NCBI RefSeq assembly: GCF_000495795.1
Contig: NZ_AWGD01000018.1
Span: forward strand, 21,941 to 85,940
DNA from: Asticcacaulis sp. AC460
GTDB taxonomy: Bacteria > Pseudomonadota > Alphaproteobacteria > Caulobacterales > Caulobacteraceae
Length of the DNA stretch: 64,000 bases
Direction: 5' to 3'
Positions 8,255 through 18,443 of the stretch are shown here, in pieces. A program made the position numbers and the translations under genes. Under the pieces are notes generated by a model. That model was not told the DNA's origin. It saw only the letters and a program-made list of their open reading frames with translations, and did not search any database. Within the stretch, counting starts at the first letter, position 1; each line of letters opens with the position of its first letter.

Positions 8255-11200
8255 AATTTCCTTTTTTCAAGTCGAAAAAGGATAAGGAAAGCGCAGATTT
8301 TACCTGCGAAATGCGCAGTGACCGCGTTTTCCTGGCCATGCTTGATCGTGGAAAATCAGTTCCCGTCTCCGAATGGTCGAGGCTGAAACCTGGCGCGGCG
8401 AGTGCTATCGCAACCGTATGCGGCCTTGACGAGGCCTTTGCGATCGTTGACGACCACACCATCGAATTTACGCCGAGTGGCTTGGCTGAACTTGGGGCCG
8501 CAACAGGGTCGGCGTTAAATCTACCCTCGCCTACGCCCTTGGCCCTGGACATCAAGGCGATTGGCAGGATCGACGAAGATGGCTTCATAGTCCAGGTAAC
8601 CTGGGTCCGGCTGGGTGGCCAACCGATCCGAGCTACAGTCGAAGGCGCCCTGCTGCGGGCTGATGGCCAGCAGTGGCGCATCCCGCAGCCGCTGTACGCC
8701 TGTTGGTGCGCGGCAAAAGCGCTGACTCAGCCAACCGATAAGGCCAATCGGTTCCGCGCGCTGGCCGCTTTAAAGGCCTGCTGGCCTGAAGGCACGGCGG
8801 TAACCTCGGAATCTTATCTGCAGGATTTACGTGTGCATTACGCTTCGGCGATGTCTTTGAAACTGAAGACATTAACGCCCAATCGAACGGACTTCGATCC
8901 GATCCTCTTTGGTCCGGCGGCCGACCTACCTTCCGAGGACAGGCAAAGGGATGAGGAATGGGACAACCTTCTGACGCCGCGGGCGCAAAAGCTGTTTGCT
9001 GAAAACCGGTTTCGCCGCGAATCCGAGGGCCGTCCGGTCTACGTGCTGCGCGACGGGGAGTACGTCTTTATTGATCCCGAACTACGACCGATTCTGAACT
9101 CCATTCGAACGCTTCAGGATCGTCCGGAGGCAGAACGCCGGAATTTTGTACTGAACCCGCGTGCTGTCTTGCGAACCTTGATTGGGGAGGCCCGCGCCGA
9201 CGAATTGCCGCTGGACGAGCTATTTGTTGAGACACAGCAATATTCCGATCGGGTGGCCGGGGTTGACCTTTGGCGGGTTGCTGTCCTGCCGTGGATGGTC
9301 CCGTCGCATAAGAACCACTGGCTGCCGGAACGCTTCGGTTTAAAGGTCGCCGATGACTACTATGCTGTTTCGCCCGATAAGGTCGAAGCACTGGTATCAT
9401 CTGTCTCGGCCGCGGCTGAGGCCGGCCAGCCCAAGGTGGATGTCTCAGGCCTGCTTCAGGGCGTCGCCGCCGATTCTACGCCTCCCAGTCATTTGCCGGT
9501 CAATGATCAGGTCTTGGCCGCCATATCGCACCTGAAGCCGTTTGCCGCTGGCACTGATGCCGGCTCCGCGGACGAAGCCAGCTCGCCGGCAGAAGAAATT
9601 TGGCCGGGGAAACTGTTCCTTATCGTAAAGGAGAATTTCGAGGAGGTGGCGTTTGCGCCTCGCGAAACGCCAGAAGGAACGGACAGTGATCCTGTGTCCG
9701 TTCCAAGCCTTCTGCGAACGCCCCTGAAACCTCACCAGGTTGAAGGCTTGGGCTGGCTGGCCAAATCCTGCCGTTTGGGGCGGCGCGGCGGTCTCTTGGC
9801 CGACGATATGGGCCTGGGAAAAACCTTGCAGGCTATCGCCTTTATGGCTTGGCTCCAGGCACAGCGGCTTGAGCACGGTGGGGATCGTTCGGCTTGTCTT
9901 ATCGTTGCGCCGACCGGCCTGCTGGGCAATTGGCGTGATGAGATCGCCAAGCACCTAAATGCCCCTGGCCTGGGACGATTGATTCTGGCGTTTGGTGGCG
10001 ACCTGAAACTGCTTCGTGAAGAGGCCGACTTATCGCAGCGAGACATTGAAACCGGTCGCGCGTCCCTTGATGCAGAAAGATGGCGTGAGGGTGGGGTTGT
10101 TCTGACCACCTATGAGACTCTGCGTGACTATCATTTCAGCTTTGCACGGACCCGGTTTGGCCTGATTGTTTTTGACGAAATTCAGAAGCTGAAGAACCCG
10201 GTCAGTCAGATGACCCGGGCCAGTAAAACGTTGAATGCTGACTTCGTCCTGGGCATGACCGGGACCCCGGTTGAAAACCGGTTGCAGGACCTGTGGTCGA
10301 TTATGGATGTGATTTCCCCTGGTCTTCTGGGCGCATCTCGTGATTTTGAACGCAGGTTTCCGCCCGACCAACCAGACAAGCTGGCCAATCTCAAAGCGCT
10401 TTTGACGAAGGATACGGATGGGCAAACGCCGTACATGCTGCGCCGAATGAAGTCTGAGGTCCTGGGTAGTTTACCAGCCAAACATGTCCACACCTATCGC
10501 GTGGCCATGCCGCCGGTTCAAGCCGATACTTATCGTCAAGTGGTTGTCCGGGCGGCGGCGCTGTCGGCGAGCGGTGCGTTCGGCAAGGGGGGGATGCTCC
10601 AAGTCCTGGCCAATATGCGTGGGGTATCTCTGCATCCCGTTAATCCGGAGCAAGCTCCCGACAGCCTGGATATCTATGCTCGTGACTCGGCGAGATTGAC
10701 CAAAGCTTTGGAGATCCTCGACATGGTTTGCGAGCGCAAGGAAAAGGCGCTGATTTTTGTCGAAGATTTGGCCATGCAGGATCGACTGGCGGGTCTTATC
10801 CAGGCACGTTTCAAGTTGAGAACCCTTCCCAAACGGATCAATGGCGGGGTTCCCGGTCCCAAGCGTCAAGATATGGTCCGGGCGTTCCAAGGCAGCTTAG
10901 ATCCGTTTGATGTCATGATACTTTCACCGAAAGCCGGTGGGGTCGGACTGACCTTGACCCAGGCCAACCACGTTATTCACCTGTCGCGGTGGTGGAACCC
11001 AGCCGTTGAAGATCAGGCCACCGATCGTGTCTACCGGATTGGGCAGGCGCGGGAAGTGCATGTACATATTCCGTTGGCAGTACATCCTGATCCCGTGTTG
11101 GCAGAGACCAGTTTCGACCTTCGCCTGGATGCGCTCCTGAGCCGAAAACGCCAACTCACACAAGATCTGTTCTCGCCGCCAGAAGCAGACGAGAACGACT

Positions 11201-11811
11201 TGATGGTTCTGTTTGGCGAGGTGACTGGCACCCAGGATGCGGCGGAGCCGGCGGCCCCTGCCGTCGAAGTTCTCGCGCCGGAGCGAGAGGTCAAACGGCA
11301 GACCTTAAGTCTACCCGACGCCCCTCAAGCCTCCGGTGCGAGGAAATGGAAGGCTTTGGCTGGAACTGCGCGACCGACAGCAGAGATACTGTCAATTTTC
11401 AAGGGGCGGGTGATCGTCGACATGGTCATTAAAGACCCCTATGCGCTTGCTACTCCGCGTGCACGGCAGGCTCATGTGTCATTTGTGGAAGATATTGCCA
11501 AAGAAGCGTCGAGCTTGGGGCAGGTCACCATCGAGTATGTACCCGACTTAGGGAGTGCGGATGACAGCCAGGACCGGCGAGATATCGGTGGCCGGTTTGC
11601 GTTGAACAGCGCTGGTCGGCAAACCGTCGTCCGTTTGAAAAGTCGCCCCAAGAGATCAGGCGGCGTCGACTTCCATGACCGAAGCGTTGAACTTTCGGTC
11701 CGTCACGCTGGTGGCGCAGTTAGAAAGCACGAACTGTGGATTGGACGCGGCGTCGAGGCCTTGTATCACGACGGCTTTGAGTGCTCCGTTTCGTATTTTC
11801 AGGATTCGTGA
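8251..11811 (+). CDS. zorD: Zorya ZorD, SNF2-family helicase effector
   Basis: This 1,186-residue protein has a poorly conserved N-terminal region (about 1-490), a full SNF2/Swi2 helicase core and an extra C-terminal region. Core motifs: Walker A in DDMGLGKT (about 521-525), the Walker B box FDEIQKLKN (about 641-649), GMTGTPVENRLQDLWS, and motif VI ATDRVYRIGQAREVHVH (about 921-937). In type I Zorya, ZorD is the helicase/nuclease effector that destroys phage DNA. The C-terminal 140 residues contain an HDR motif at H1142-R1144 and do not obviously look like an Mrr nuclease. I chose the ATG at 8251, which overlaps the zorC stop, instead of one 54 nt upstream inside zorC. Confidence 0.92.
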   Translation: MKFPFFKSKKDKESADFTCEMRSDRVFLAMLDRGKSVPVSEWSRLKPGAASAIATVCGLDEAFAIVDDHTIEFTPSGLAELGAATGSALNLPSPTPLALDIKAIGRIDEDGFIVQVTWVRLGGQPIRATVEGALLRADGQQWRIPQPLYACWCAAKALTQPTDKANRFRALAALKACWPEGTAVTSESYLQDLRVHYASAMSLKLKTLTPNRTDFDPILFGPAADLPSEDRQRDEEWDNLLTPRAQKLFAENRFRRESEGRPVYVLRDGEYVFIDPELRPILNSIRTLQDRPEAERRNFVLNPRAVLRTLIGEARADELPLDELFVETQQYSDRVAGVDLWRVAVLPWMVPSHKNHWLPERFGLKVADDYYAVSPDKVEALVSSVSAAAEAGQPKVDVSGLLQGVAADSTPPSHLPVNDQVLAAISHLKPFAAGTDAGSADEASSPAEEIWPGKLFLIVKENFEEVAFAPRETPEGTDSDPVSVPSLLRTPLKPHQVEGLGWLAKSCRLGRRGGLLADDMGLGKTLQAIAFMAWLQAQRLEHGGDRSACLIVAPTGLLGNWRDEIAKHLNAPGLGRLILAFGGDLKLLREEADLSQRDIETGRASLDAERWREGGVVLTTYETLRDYHFSFARTRFGLIVFDEIQKLKNPVSQMTRASKTLNADFVLGMTGTPVENRLQDLWSIMDVISPGLLGASRDFERRFPPDQPDKLANLKALLTKDTDGQTPYMLRRMKSEVLGSLPAKHVHTYRVAMPPVQADTYRQVVVRAAALSASGAFGKGGMLQVLANMRGVSLHPVNPEQAPDSLDIYARDSARLTKALEILDMVCERKEKALIFVEDLAMQDRLAGLIQARFKLRTLPKRINGGVPGPKRQDMVRAFQGSLDPFDVMILSPKAGGVGLTLTQANHVIHLSRWWNPAVEDQATDRVYRIGQAREVHVHIPLAVHPDPVLAETSFDLRLDALLSRKRQLTQDLFSPPEADENDLMVLFGEVTGTQDAAEPAAPAVEVLAPEREVKRQTLSLPDAPQASGARKWKALAGTARPTAEILSIFKGRVIVDMVIKDPYALATPRARQAHVSFVEDIAKEASSLGQVTIEYVPDLGSADDSQDRRDIGGRFALNSAGRQTVVRLKSRPKRSGGVDFHDRSVELSVRHAGGAVRKHELWIGRGVEALYHDGFECSVSYFQDS

Positions 11812-11847
11812 CTGGGGCTCCGAACTAGCAGGTTCGCAATTACGCAG

Positions 11848-12027
11848 TCACCCCCCCTTGCGCACGACCCTCGCCAACAGCCACCACGCCGTAATCGCTG
11901 GCAGGAAGGTGATGGACACCAGCCAGAACGGCGTGCCGAAGGACAGCAGGACGGTCGCCAATATCTGCCATACGGCCAGGACACCGACGGTCAGCAGGAT
12001 CAGGACGAAGAAACGCTTGAAAGTCAT
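11848..12027 (-). CDS. Small two-helix membrane protein
   Basis: This 59-residue protein has two hydrophobic helices (about residues 6-28 and 34-52) and a basic C-terminus (RVVRKGG). It starts 4 nt after the stop of the creatininase-family gene and is the last gene of that leftward unit. It converges on zorD with 36 nt between stop codons. An upstream in-frame start at 12063 would overlap the creatininase gene and adds only low-complexity residues, so I used 12027. The function is unknown. Confidence 0.7.
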   Translation of the reverse strand: MTFKRFFVLILLTVGVLAVWQILATVLLSFGTPFWLVSITFLPAITAWWLLARVVRKGG

Positions 12028-12031
12028 CGGC

Positions 12032-12769
12032 CTATTCTGCGTCGAACTTGGCGACGTCGTCAATCAGGCCGGTCACCGCGGCATCGATAATCTTCTGGCC
12101 GTCCTCGACCGTGGCCAGCGATGAGTCCGAACCGATGCGGCCGTCGGCAAAGCGCGCACGGTAGTCCAGCGCGTCGCGGATCGGGCCATTGGGGGCGATC
12201 TGGGGCTCCATGGCGTGGGATTTCACGCGGTCGGGATAGGCGGCGAAGGTCACCGCGATTTCCGACGGGGTGGCATGGGTGCCGTGTCCGGTCGGGTACA
12301 GCTTGGCGCACAGGCGTGAAATGCCCGGCAGATCCCACCAGTTGCGCAGCTTCAGGATAAAGGGGCAGGGCTCGGCCTGGTACGAATAGTCGGAATAGAT
12401 CTCGGAAAAGGCGGCTTCGATGGTGGCGACATTTCCGCCGTGGCCGTTGAGGAAATAGATGCGGTCGAAGCCGTGCCGCGCGAGGGAATTCACCCAGTCC
12501 GAAATCGCCGCCATAAAGGTCGAGGGGCGTAATGAGATCGTACCCGAGAAGGCGAGATGATGCTGGGCCATGCCGATATTGAAGGTCGGCGCGATCAGCA
12601 GGTCGCCGGACTTTTCAGCGGCATGGGCGATGATTTCCGGACACAGCCAGTCGGTGCCCAGCAGCCCCATTGGGCCGTGCTGTTCGTTGGAGCCGATCGG
12701 GATGATGACGGTGCGCGACGACTTCAGGCGTTCGTCGATTTCGGGCCAGGTGGAAAATGCCAGCAGCAT
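12032..12769 (-). CDS. Creatininase-family amidohydrolase
   Basis: This 245-residue metal-dependent amidohydrolase belongs to the creatininase superfamily (creatininase, MftE-like and riboflavin/F420-type amide hydrolases). Metal-ligand motifs are visible: IPIGSNEQHGPMGLLGTD near residues 24-41, the FLNGHGGN box near 105-112, and GTHATPSE near 165. These are the E, H, D and H positions of the family. The real substrate cannot be told from the sequence. The length is typical. The gene leads a two-gene leftward unit with the small membrane protein. Confidence 0.85.
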   Translation of the reverse strand: MLLAFSTWPEIDERLKSSRTVIIPIGSNEQHGPMGLLGTDWLCPEIIAHAAEKSGDLLIAPTFNIGMAQHHLAFSGTISLRPSTFMAAISDWVNSLARHGFDRIYFLNGHGGNVATIEAAFSEIYSDYSYQAEPCPFILKLRNWWDLPGISRLCAKLYPTGHGTHATPSEIAVTFAAYPDRVKSHAMEPQIAPNGPIRDALDYRARFADGRIGSDSSLATVEDGQKIIDAAVTGLIDDVAKFDAE

Positions 12770-12942
12770 GGGGGTACTCCGTCGCAGTCTGCGACTGTTT
12801 AAGCGTTCCGGGCAACGGATGCCATCTTTTTCGCATTGGTCTTATGGACTTCGAAAACGGCTTTCCCTAAGGTCCCGGCAACCAAAAACCCCCTTGGTTC
12901 CTTTGGGGCCACAACGGGGGAATGCAGAGGACGACGACCACA

Positions 12943-14883
<1,941 letters not shown>

Positions 14884-14980
14884 GCTTATGTATCCCTTAT
14901 GGGGTAAGGACGGAATGCCGTCTCCGCCCTTATCTCCATGCGCCTATAATGATGGTTTAACCGCCTTCAGGAGGACCGTC

Positions 14981-15493
14981 ATGGACAGGCCGCGCGACGA
15001 CAACAACTTCCATACTTCCACCGATAATGCCCCCGATCTGTTTGGGGAAAAGGCCGGGCAGAGCCAGTCGGCGACAGACCAGCGTCAGAATCTGGATGGT
15101 TTAAGCCAGGTCCAGGGCGGCAATGCCTTTGCCAGCACCGCCGGCCTGACTGGGGATCTGACTCTTCGCACCCCCGACAGCGGCGTGGGCCAGGCCGGCG
15201 ATCCGACCTTCGCCAGCGAAGTCCACGACAACGCGGCGGATTCGTTCGCGCCTGAACCACGGGCGACCGAAGGCACCCATAGCGAGCCGCGGGAGCCTAA
15301 TGCCGTCGATGCCGTCACCTACGAGGGCAAGCGCGTGTTCTCGCCGCACGAACTGAACCAGGCCGGAGAGGACAAGGAATACTTTCATCCGGACAAGCAC
15401 CACAAGTTCGACGCCCCGAAGGACGCCAATGACCACGCCCTGACCCCGGACATCGAGGTCAAGCCGGACAATACGGTCGGTCGGGTCGGCTAG
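14981..15493 (+). CDS. Hydrophilic, probably disordered protein
   Basis: This is a 170-residue acidic protein with no hydrophobic stretch and no signal peptide. It is rich in D, N, E, T, A and P, with a low-complexity middle (residues 40-105). The C-terminal part holds a more ordered-looking segment with EGKRVFSPHELN and a histidine-rich patch (YFHPDKHHKFD). The ATG has a strong AGGAGG site 7 nt upstream, which rules out longer starts. A strong terminator follows the gene. I do not recognise the family; a stress-related disordered protein is possible but unproven. Confidence 0.75.
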   Translation: MDRPRDDNNFHTSTDNAPDLFGEKAGQSQSATDQRQNLDGLSQVQGGNAFASTAGLTGDLTLRTPDSGVGQAGDPTFASEVHDNAADSFAPEPRATEGTHSEPREPNAVDAVTYEGKRVFSPHELNQAGEDKEYFHPDKHHKFDAPKDANDHALTPDIEVKPDNTVGRVG

Positions 15494-15514
15494 CCCGCTG
15501 CGTCAAAACGGATT

Positions 15515-15543
15515 AAAAGCCGGGAGATGATCTCCCGGCTTTT
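15515..15543 (+). terminator. Rho-independent terminator
   Basis: A 13-bp perfect stem (15515-15527 with 15531-15543) with a 3-nt loop carries four A on the left and four T on the right arm. It ends the 14981-15493 transcription unit. It lies only 3 nt before the ATG of the MOSC gene, which therefore lacks room for a normal ribosome site between them. Confidence 0.88.
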
Positions 15544-15546
15544 GTC

Positions 15547-16053
15547 ATGTTGAATCCGAACTCACCCCTGGCGAAACTGATGACCGCCCCCGTCCGGCCG
15601 GGTGTCGTGACGTGGATTGGTCTGCGTCCGAAACGCCAGGCGCCGGTCGAGGTGGTGGAGCGCGCCAGTCTGACCACGACCGTGGGCCTGGTCGGCGACC
15701 GTTATTCCGGCCGCAGCGGCGAACGTCATGTCACCCTGATCCAGGCCGAGCACCTGACCGCCATCGCCGCCTATCTCGGCCTGGACGCCGTCGCGCCGGA
15801 GCAACTGCGGCGCAACATTGTGGTGGCGGGTCTGAACCTGCAGGCCTTGAAGGAGAGGCGTTTTCGGCTCGGTTCCGCTTTACTGGAAATGACGGGGGAA
15901 TGTCATCCCTGTTCCCGAATGGAGGAAACGTTCGGCCCCGGCGGCTATAATGCCGTGCGCGGCCACGGCGGCATCACGGCGCGGGTGCTGGAAGATGGCG
16001 AGGTTTGCGTGGGCGATGCTGTAACGGTTCAGGGCCAGTCGGAACGGGCATAG
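15547..16053 (+). CDS. MOSC-domain protein
   Basis: This 168-residue single MOSC domain is related to the C-terminal domain of molybdenum cofactor sulfurase. The conserved pattern is present: WIGLRPKRQAP at the start, GLVGDRYSG (about 50-58), RHVTLIQAEHL, the RRNIVVAGLNL strand (about 89-99), and the expected cysteine in GECHPCSRME (about 117-126). Proteins of this type handle molybdenum cofactor or related thiols; the substrate is not known. The first ATG directly follows a terminator hairpin, and an internal ATG at 15580 is an alternative. I kept the longer form because the LAKLMTAPVRPG segment looks conserved. Its 3' end overlaps the convergent GST gene by 25 nt. Confidence 0.85.
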   Translation: MLNPNSPLAKLMTAPVRPGVVTWIGLRPKRQAPVEVVERASLTTTVGLVGDRYSGRSGERHVTLIQAEHLTAIAAYLGLDAVAPEQLRRNIVVAGLNLQALKERRFRLGSALLEMTGECHPCSRMEETFGPGGYNAVRGHGGITARVLEDGEVCVGDAVTVQGQSERA

Positions 16054-16649
16054 TTTGCGAAGGCGGGACGCGCCTTGAGGCGGTCGTAATAGGCGCGGAC
16101 ATACGGCAGGGCGGCATGGTCGAGCGGCGTTGCGACCCAGCGATGGACGGCTATGCCGATAGCGATATCCGACAGACGAAACTCCGGACCTGAGACGTAG
16201 CCGCCGGCCTTGGCCAGTTGGGCATCGAGAATGGTCATCGCCCGGTTCCACGCCTTGACCGACGCTTCGATCCGTCCGGAATCGTCATAGCCGGGCGTGC
16301 GGCGCGTCAGGGCCAGGAAGGCATAGACCCAGGCGGCGTTGAGATCGGTGGCCTGCCAGTCCAGCCATTGGTCGACATGGGCGCGGGCGACGGGTTCGGT
16401 GGGATAAAGCTCCGGTCCGTAGCCGTTGGCGAGATAACGAATGATGGTGTTGGACTCCCACAGCACCAGGTCGCCATCGATCAGCACAGGGATCTGGCCA
16501 TTGGGATTGAGCGCCAGGAAGTCCGGCGTATCGACCGGGCGGAAACCAACGCCCCAGTCTTCGCGCTGATAGACCAGGTTCAGTTCGTCGCAGACCCACA
16601 GGACCTTACGGACATTCAGCGATGATGGGCGGCCCAGGACGCGGAGCAT
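16029..16649 (-). CDS. Glutathione S-transferase family protein
   Basis: This 206-residue protein has an N-terminal thioredoxin-fold domain (about 1-80) and an all-helical C-terminal domain. The start LRVLGRPSSLNVRKVLWVCDELNL includes serine residues at the catalytic Ser/Tyr site. NPNGQIPVLIDGD carries the cis-proline, and LWESNTIIRYLA holds the glutathione-binding E-S pair. It would conjugate or transfer glutathione to electrophiles in the cytosol; the substrate is unknown. It follows the DUF1905 gene with a 3-nt gap and overlaps the convergent MOSC gene at its end. Confidence 0.88.
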   Translation of the reverse strand: MLRVLGRPSSLNVRKVLWVCDELNLVYQREDWGVGFRPVDTPDFLALNPNGQIPVLIDGDLVLWESNTIIRYLANGYGPELYPTEPVARAHVDQWLDWQATDLNAAWVYAFLALTRRTPGYDDSGRIEASVKAWNRAMTILDAQLAKAGGYVSGPEFRLSDIAIGIAVHRWVATPLDHAALPYVRAYYDRLKARPAFANYARSDWP

Positions 16650-16652
16650 GGT

Positions 16653-16949
16653 TCAGCCTTTCACGGTCAATTCGATGGTGGCTTCGTCGCCGTCGCCCAG
16701 GTTTTCGGTTTTGCGCACGCTGGCCTTGATGGGGAGGAGATAGCTTCCCGCCGCCTTTTCCGGAAACAGCGAAGTGTGCCAGGCGGTGGCGCCGATGCGG
16801 GCTTCGACGGCGACTGATCCCCAGGCGCGGCGGTCGGCGACCTGGCACTTGATCTCGAAGGCGATATCGCCGGGCAGGGTGACGAAGATCCACGAGGCCG
16901 GCGCCTCGCCCTGCCAGCGCCACAGCCTGCCGGTGAAGCTATAGCTCAC
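16653..16949 (-). CDS. DUF1905 domain protein
   Basis: This 98-residue small beta-rich protein has the DUF1905 signature: an aromatic start (FTGRLWRW), ASWIFVTLPGDIAFEI, WGSVAVEARIGATAWHTSLFP (about 43-63), YLLPIKASVRK and a final GDEATIEL strand. The family is widespread but its biochemical role is unknown. The gene lies between an AlkA-like glycosylase, whose end it overlaps by 11 nt, and a GST, which starts 3 nt after its stop. The three are probably one leftward operon. Confidence 0.87.
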   Translation of the reverse strand: MSYSFTGRLWRWQGEAPASWIFVTLPGDIAFEIKCQVADRRAWGSVAVEARIGATAWHTSLFPEKAAGSYLLPIKASVRKTENLGDGDEATIELTVKG

Positions 16950-17568
16950 GGGTGGCTTCTCCGCGTTTTACGGCGCCGTACCACGCCCACAACAGATGCG
17001 ACGCCACCGAACGAAACGGCGACCAGACTTTCGCGCGTTCGGCGCAGTACTTTTCGTCGGGTCGGGAATCCCGTTGGTCGAGCCAGCCCAGGGCCTCGCG
17101 CAGGGCGACGTCGCCGACCGGGAACAGGTCCAGCCGGCCTTCCGAGAACATCAGATAGACCTCGGCGGTCCAGCGGCCGATGCCCTTCAACGCCAGGAGC
17201 TTGTCGGCGGCGGCGTCGATATCGAGGTCCCTGAGGCTATCGGCATCGAAGGTGCCGGCGTGAATGGCCTGGGCCAGGGCGCGGGCATAGGCGATCTTGG
17301 GCCGCGACAGGCCGTAACCGCGCAACAGGTCCTCGTCATGCGAAAGCAGGGCCTGGGGGCTGACGTCTCCGAGGCCGGCTTGCAGCCGGCCGACAATGGT
17401 ATCTGCGGCCTTGACCGACAGTTGCTGCTCGACGATCAGCCGCAACAGGGCAGGGAAGCTGCCTTCGCGCAGGCGGTACTGGATATGCCCGAAACGCTCG
17501 GTGAGCGGTTTCAGCTTGGGGTCGGCCTGGGCGAGACGGGCCAGATGGTCAGGATTCAGCGGCGTCAT
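16939..17568 (-). CDS. AlkA-like DNA-3-methyladenine glycosylase
   Basis: This 209-residue member of the HhH-GPD base-excision repair superfamily removes alkylated bases from DNA. The helix-hairpin-helix LLALKGIGRWTAEVYLMF (about 126-143) is followed by the GPD-type loop with the catalytic aspartate in LFPVGDVALREAL (about D154). RLIVEQQLSVKAADTIVGRL is the usual helical core. It lacks an N-terminal TBP-like domain, so it resembles the shorter bacterial AlkA/MAG-type enzymes, not full-length E. coli AlkA. It is the first gene of a likely three-gene operon with DUF1905 and GST. Confidence 0.88.
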   Translation of the reverse strand: MTPLNPDHLARLAQADPKLKPLTERFGHIQYRLREGSFPALLRLIVEQQLSVKAADTIVGRLQAGLGDVSPQALLSHDEDLLRGYGLSRPKIAYARALAQAIHAGTFDADSLRDLDIDAAADKLLALKGIGRWTAEVYLMFSEGRLDLFPVGDVALREALGWLDQRDSRPDEKYCAERAKVWSPFRSVASHLLWAWYGAVKRGEATREL

Positions 17569-17612
17569 GGACGGTGTGTATCACCGGATTCGCCGGTTTC
17601 TGGCAGCAGGAA

Positions 17613-18434
17613 CTACGACTTGATACAGCCGACCTGGGCGACGCGGTATTCACGTCGCAGCGTGTCCGAGACGATGCCGTAATTGGCCTTGGTGATGACG
17701 GCCTCGCTGTCGAAGTCGGGCTTCATCCCCGTGGTACTGGCCAGCTTGCTCAGGGTTTCCGGCGTCGAGGTATAGATGCGGCCGCGGCGCGGCTTTTCCT
17801 TGATGACGATGCCGATCGCACGGGCATTGTCGTCGACCACCGGCCCGCCGGCCAGCTTGTTGAGGTCGCCGCGGATGCCGTTGGTGCGGCCGGCCCGGGC
17901 CCAGGCCATGACGGTTTCGGAGCGCTCACCGCGCTTGGCGCGTTTCAGCGTCACGTTGCCGATATAGCGCGCGGTCGCCTCGCCCGGAACGCCGGCCGGG
18001 TAGCCCGGCATGAAGCCGCGTACGCCCGCTTCGACCGTCTTCGGATCGGCCAGGGCCAGGGCGCGGCCGGCGCCCTGGGTGAGGCCGACGACATAGCCGT
18101 CGACGCCCTTGACGTCGCGAACCTTGAACGGGACAGCCAGGTTGCCGCCGATATTCAGGAAGGGGTGCGGGCATCCGGCCACGCTCTGGCGCGCCATGAT
18201 CCATTCCCCTGTATTGGCAAGCGAAAAGGCCGTGCCGGTCATGACGCGCTGATCGGCGGAGGGCAGGTTGATGATCGAGCCGGCCGAAAACGGGGTAAAG
18301 GTGGCGAAGAGGGACATTTCGCCGACACCCGGCGGCGGCGGTGCTTCGGGCAGGGCGGAGTCTTCGTGCCACGCGCCCGGCACGATCACCAGGACCGCGA
18401 TACCTGCTGCGTAAAGGAGCCAGTCCAGTTTCAC
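17613..18434 (-). CDS. Trypsin-like fold protein with lost catalytic residues (pseudo-protease)
   Basis: This 273-residue protein has an N-terminal hydrophobic anchor (about residues 4-20) and a body resembling chymotrypsin-fold serine proteases. In active relatives GTGF...TAHVV carries the catalytic His; here the matching stretch reads GTAFSLANTGEWIMARQSV, with no His. The nucleophile box normally reads GxSGGPV; here it is LAGGPVVDDNARAIGIVI, with Ala in place of Ser. Both signs point to a protein that keeps the fold but not the activity. The downstream IGIVI strand of the family is preserved. It follows a DUF350 membrane protein by 9 nt, so the two probably work together at the membrane. 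Homology is inferred from motif spacing. Confidence 0.65.
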   Translation of the reverse strand: MKLDWLLYAAGIAVLVIVPGAWHEDSALPEAPPPPGVGEMSLFATFTPFSAGSIINLPSADQRVMTGTAFSLANTGEWIMARQSVAGCPHPFLNIGGNLAVPFKVRDVKGVDGYVVGLTQGAGRALALADPKTVEAGVRGFMPGYPAGVPGEATARYIGNVTLKRAKRGERSETVMAWARAGRTNGIRGDLNKLAGGPVVDDNARAIGIVIKEKPRRGRIYTSTPETLSKLASTTGMKPDFDSEAVITKANYGIVSDTLRREYRVAQVGCIKS

Positions 18435-18443
18435 AGGCGTGCC

